Origin: Flavobacterium sp. BFFFF2
GTDB lineage: Bacteria > Bacteroidota > Bacteroidia > Flavobacteriales > Flavobacteriaceae
DNA: 64,000 bases
Assembly (NCBI GenBank): GCA_002256385.1
Contig: NKJD01000008.1
Coordinates: forward strand, 1-64,000
Direction of reading: 5' to 3'
Position numbers and translations under genes: made by a program. Under the pieces are notes generated by a model, which saw only the letters and a list, made by a program, of their open reading frames with translations, was not told where the DNA came from and ran no database searches. Below, piece after piece: positions 61,320-64,000 of this stretch; positions within the stretch are counted from its first letter, which is position 1, and every line of letters starts with the position of its first letter.

Positions 61320-64000
61320 TTATTCTCCTTCAATAATTTTTATTTCTTCTTCCGTGAGGTCGTAAAGTTGGTAAACCAATTGGTCTATTTGATTTTCTTC
61401 TAAACTACTGTCTTTATTATCCTGTTTTTTTGAAATAATCTTTTCTACGAGTGTTTCTATTTTTTCTCTAGTTATTTCTTCAATAAACTTTGGAATTGGA
61501 AATATTTCCAATTCTTTTACTTTAAATTGAGGGAATAATTTTCTTTGATGTTTAGCAAAAGTTGCAAAAAACCAAAAAGAAATAAATTTTGAATTTAATA
61601 GCCCAATTAGGGTTTTCAAAGTTATATGTGAGGTTGCCTTTGGTCTTACAATCATATAATTATTATCGCAAACAACATCTAAATCCATTAATGAACTAAC
61701 TATGGCATATGGCATACTTGCAGGAATTTGTCTTACAAAAATTCTTTCGCCTGTAAATAATTCTGGTATTCTTCTTCGGGTTAAGTTTTTGCCATATTTA
61801 ATCCATTGACCACTCCATTTAAAATCATAACGGACAACATCTGAACCATCACAGTACATTTTCCAATCTTCATCAATTTTAGTTAGGCTGTGATATACTC
61901 TTTGCTTTTTCATTTCTTCCGTTTGCAAGGGTGTGCCCTCTCCAACGGTATATGCTTGTACTCCATTGTTTACATCAAAATGAGTATTTAATTCCGTTGA
62001 TTGTGAATTAATTTTATCAATTAAAGAACCGATTATTGGATTAATGTTTAATTGATAATTAATAATAGCACCTTTGTTGTTAAGATAAGTTTTTGAACTT
62101 GTTTCTGATATAAACGTAAATAATTTTCCATTCAATTCGAATGCTCTTAAAGTTTCATTACCAGTAGAAGAAAGTAGCAATATAGAAGCATCAACATTCG
62201 CATCTTCAAAAGTTTTGTTTTTATCATTTACAATTACAATCTCTTTGAATTTATTTAAAACAAATTCTCTAAATTGTGAGTTGTTCTGTAATGTCAACCA
62301 ATTATTTGGGATTATAAATGATAGCATACCATTATCACGAAGTATATGATTGGAAAGTTCTGAAAATAATACATATGTGTTTAGTTTAAATTGCGTTAGT
62401 GTATATTCTCTATAAAAATATTCTTTTTCACTTTCAGTCATTAGTTCTCTTGAAAAGATATATGGCGGATTTCCAATCACCACATCAAACCCCACAAATT
62501 CCCCTTCATCATTGAGCACTTCAGGAAATTCAAAACGCCATTCAAAAGCGTTTTCAAATATTTTGTTCGCTTTTATTTCTTCAATTTCGGTTTCTAACTT
62601 TTTGGTTTCTTCGGTAAGCGCTTTTACTTTTTTGTTCCAATCAGCTTTTTGCATTTTACCCATTTCAAACAATTGGGTTTGATTGGTCATTGTAAACAAG
62701 TCGCCCGATAGCTTGCGAAGCTTCTTTACTTTGGGGTCGTTCAAAGAAATTTCGCTTCTGAAATCCGATTTAATGTCGGCAATCAGTTTTTCCATTTCTC
62801 TTTTTTGTTCCTTGCTTTCGGCGTTTCGGTACGTGTCAACAGCTATGCGGTAGCTGTCAATGGACCACTTGCTTTTTTTAAGTGTTTGGCTCAAATCGGC
62901 ACCAATGGCAAAACGGCTCACCAATGAGTTTCCGCATTTAATATTGATGTCAATGTTTGGAAGTGTTTCTAATTCGGTGGCGTTTTTATAATAAGCGTTT
63001 TTCAATAGCTCAATCCACAAACGCAACCGACAAATTTTTACTGAGTTTGGATTAATGTCAACACCAAAAAGGCAGTTTTCAATGATGGTTTGCTTTTCGT
63101 GAAAAAGGGTTTCTTGTATGCGCTGACTTTCTTTGTTTGTTGGGCTGTAGTCGAATAGTTCGCCTTCTTCGTCTGTTACAATGAGTTCATCATTTACCAC
63201 TTCAACCTCGTAACGATGTAATGACTTGCCTTCTCTATCTTCCAGAATTTTCAAATCATTTTTAATGGCAATCATTTCATTAAGTGCAGAAACTAGAAAA
63301 TGCCCTGAACCCACAGCAGGATCGCATATTTTTATTGAATTGACAATTTCATTGGCCTGTTTTCTTGAAATTTTTTGAGGAATCAACTCATAGATATCAT
63401 TAATCACATCAATCTTAAAATCAGAAAAATCATGGTTCTGACAGTATTCGTTAAATTTCTGCACTACCGATTTGCGAATTGTTTCACGGCACATATACAT
63501 GGTGATGAAACCTGGCGTAAAGAAAGAGCCGTCTTTGTAACCGTTTATTTTCTCGAAGATTAAACCAAGAACAGAAGCATTAATAAGTGATTTATTATCT
63601 TCTTGTATTTCTTCTGAACCTTCGCTTGTAAAGTCGTATGCGTTCAAAAAGTCAAATAAATATGCTAAGGTTGTTACATTCCCTGTGCGTTTTTTGCCTT
63701 GGTCATTTTTTAGAACGGTTGATGAAATAACTGGAATTGTTTTATCATCTTTTAAGTTGCTAATGAATAAGGTTACTTGTTCTAATTCCGTAGGTTCAAA
63801 AAGCGAACTATTTAAGTAAGGCACTTTTTCAAATGCCATTTTTACATCTTGGTTTCTATCGTCATATTTACGAGCCAACACTTGAAAAAACAAGCTGTTT
63901 AGGTCGTCGTAGTTTTTGATTTTATCTAAACTCAAAAACGAATACGATTTGTCGCCCTTGTGATAAGTGATGAGCTGCGCTTCTAATAATTTGAGAAATA
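61320..64000 (-). CDS. Eco57I-like DNA adenine methyltransferase or type IIG restriction enzyme, cut by window edge
   Basis: The open frame continues without a stop through the right edge (LLEAQLITYHKGDKSYSFLS precedes the internal Met), so the N-terminus is missing. Motif I is DPAVGSGHFLVSAL and motif IV is GNPPYIF, with FGVDINPNSVKICRLRLWIE between. The final part resembles a target-recognition region (HVNNGVQAYTVGEGTPLQ read in the frame as FDVNNGVQAYTVGEGTPLQ), and the end is IDQLVYQLYDLTEEEIKIIE. It methylates adenine, and if a PD-(D/E)XK domain lies upstream of the window it would also cut DNA. It is followed by Bro-N, RhuM and a second Bro-N remnant. Confidence 0.9.
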   Translation of the reverse strand, partial: FLKLLEAQLITYHKGDKSYSFLSLDKIKNYDDLNSLFFQVLARKYDDRNQDVKMAFEKVPYLNSSLFEPTELEQVTLFISNLKDDKTIPVISSTVLKNDQGKKRTGNVTTLAYLFDFLNAYDFTSEGSEEIQEDNKSLINASVLGLIFEKINGYKDGSFFTPGFITMYMCRETIRKSVVQKFNEYCQNHDFSDFKIDVINDIYELIPQKISRKQANEIVNSIKICDPAVGSGHFLVSALNEMIAIKNDLKILEDREGKSLHRYEVEVVNDELIVTDEEGELFDYSPTNKESQRIQETLFHEKQTIIENCLFGVDINPNSVKICRLRLWIELLKNAYYKNATELETLPNIDINIKCGNSLVSRFAIGADLSQTLKKSKWSIDSYRIAVDTYRNAESKEQKREMEKLIADIKSDFRSEISLNDPKVKKLRKLSGDLFTMTNQTQLFEMGKMQKADWNKKVKALTEETKKLETEIEEIKANKIFENAFEWRFEFPEVLNDEGEFVGFDVVIGNPPYIFSRELMTESEKEYFYREYTLTQFKLNTYVLFSELSNHILRDNGMLSFIIPNNWLTLQNNSQFREFVLNKFKEIVIVNDKNKTFEDANVDASILLLSSTGNETLRAFELNGKLFTFISETSSKTYLNNKGAIINYQLNINPIIGSLIDKINSQSTELNTHFDVNNGVQAYTVGEGTPLQTEEMKKQRVYHSLTKIDEDWKMYCDGSDVVRYDFKWSGQWIKYGKNLTRRRIPELFTGERIFVRQIPASMPYAIVSSLMDLDVVCDNNYMIVRPKATSHITLKTLIGLLNSKFISFWFFATFAKHQRKLFPQFKVKELEIFPIPKFIEEITREKIETLVEKIISKKQDNKDSSLEENQIDQLVYQLYDLTEEEIKIIEGE

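Overview
The window comes from a Bacteroidota chromosome, most likely of class Flavobacteriia. The evidence is promoter boxes of the TAnnTTTG type, very few Shine-Dalgarno sequences, a type IX secretion (T9SS) cargo protein, and Bacteroidota families such as DUF4834, THC0290_0291 and DUF6705-like proteins. There are no rRNA or tRNA genes and no CRISPR array. All family names come from reading motifs, not from database searches.

Layout. 1-2.9 kb: the edge of an insertion sequence, then a hipBA-type toxin-antitoxin pair split by a 177-bp palindromic element, then small membrane proteins. 3-12.2 kb: housekeeping genes (CNNM-type transporter, adk, hpt, rmuC, thioesterase, a LacI regulator, queG, and metK behind a SAM-II riboswitch). 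12.3-19.5 kb: DinB, a membrane pyrophosphatase with a Cys-rich tail, a serine hydrolase, a histidine kinase and a flippase-like protein. 19.5-23.7 kb: a repeat-rich gap, then a lipoprotein/secreted-protein array with duplicated modules. 23.7-29.8 kb: DedA, anmK, and a leuS gene carrying two in-frame insertions, each an intact-looking DUF559 endonuclease domain bounded by GC-rich palindromes. 30-46.7 kb: envelope and metabolic genes (paired carboxypeptidase-regulatory-like proteins, esterases, RlpA, gdhA, a DCC-family protein, pepD, a second DinB). 46.8-50.4 kb: a second copy of the 177-bp element and a TOTE-type primase-helicase. 50.5-57.5 kb: surface proteins and an AddB-like nuclease. 57.9-64 kb: a defence-like accessory region with a nucleotidyltransferase-like pair, two Bro-N genes (one decayed), a frameshifted RhuM gene, and an Eco57I-like DNA methyltransferase running off the right edge.

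The most interesting signals are four. (1) The two DUF559 insertions in leuS look like coding mobile elements whose terminal palindromes are translated as Pro/Gly-rich linkers. (2) At the restriction locus, the C-terminal tail of the methyltransferase is repeated as decayed copies behind each accessory gene, as if the tail were an insertion point for cassettes. (3) Orphan copies of a protein C-terminus alternate with DUF6705-like genes. (4) The intergenic double hairpins have stems that covary between copies. I could not search for copies elsewhere in the genome, so mobility claims are inferences from this window alone.
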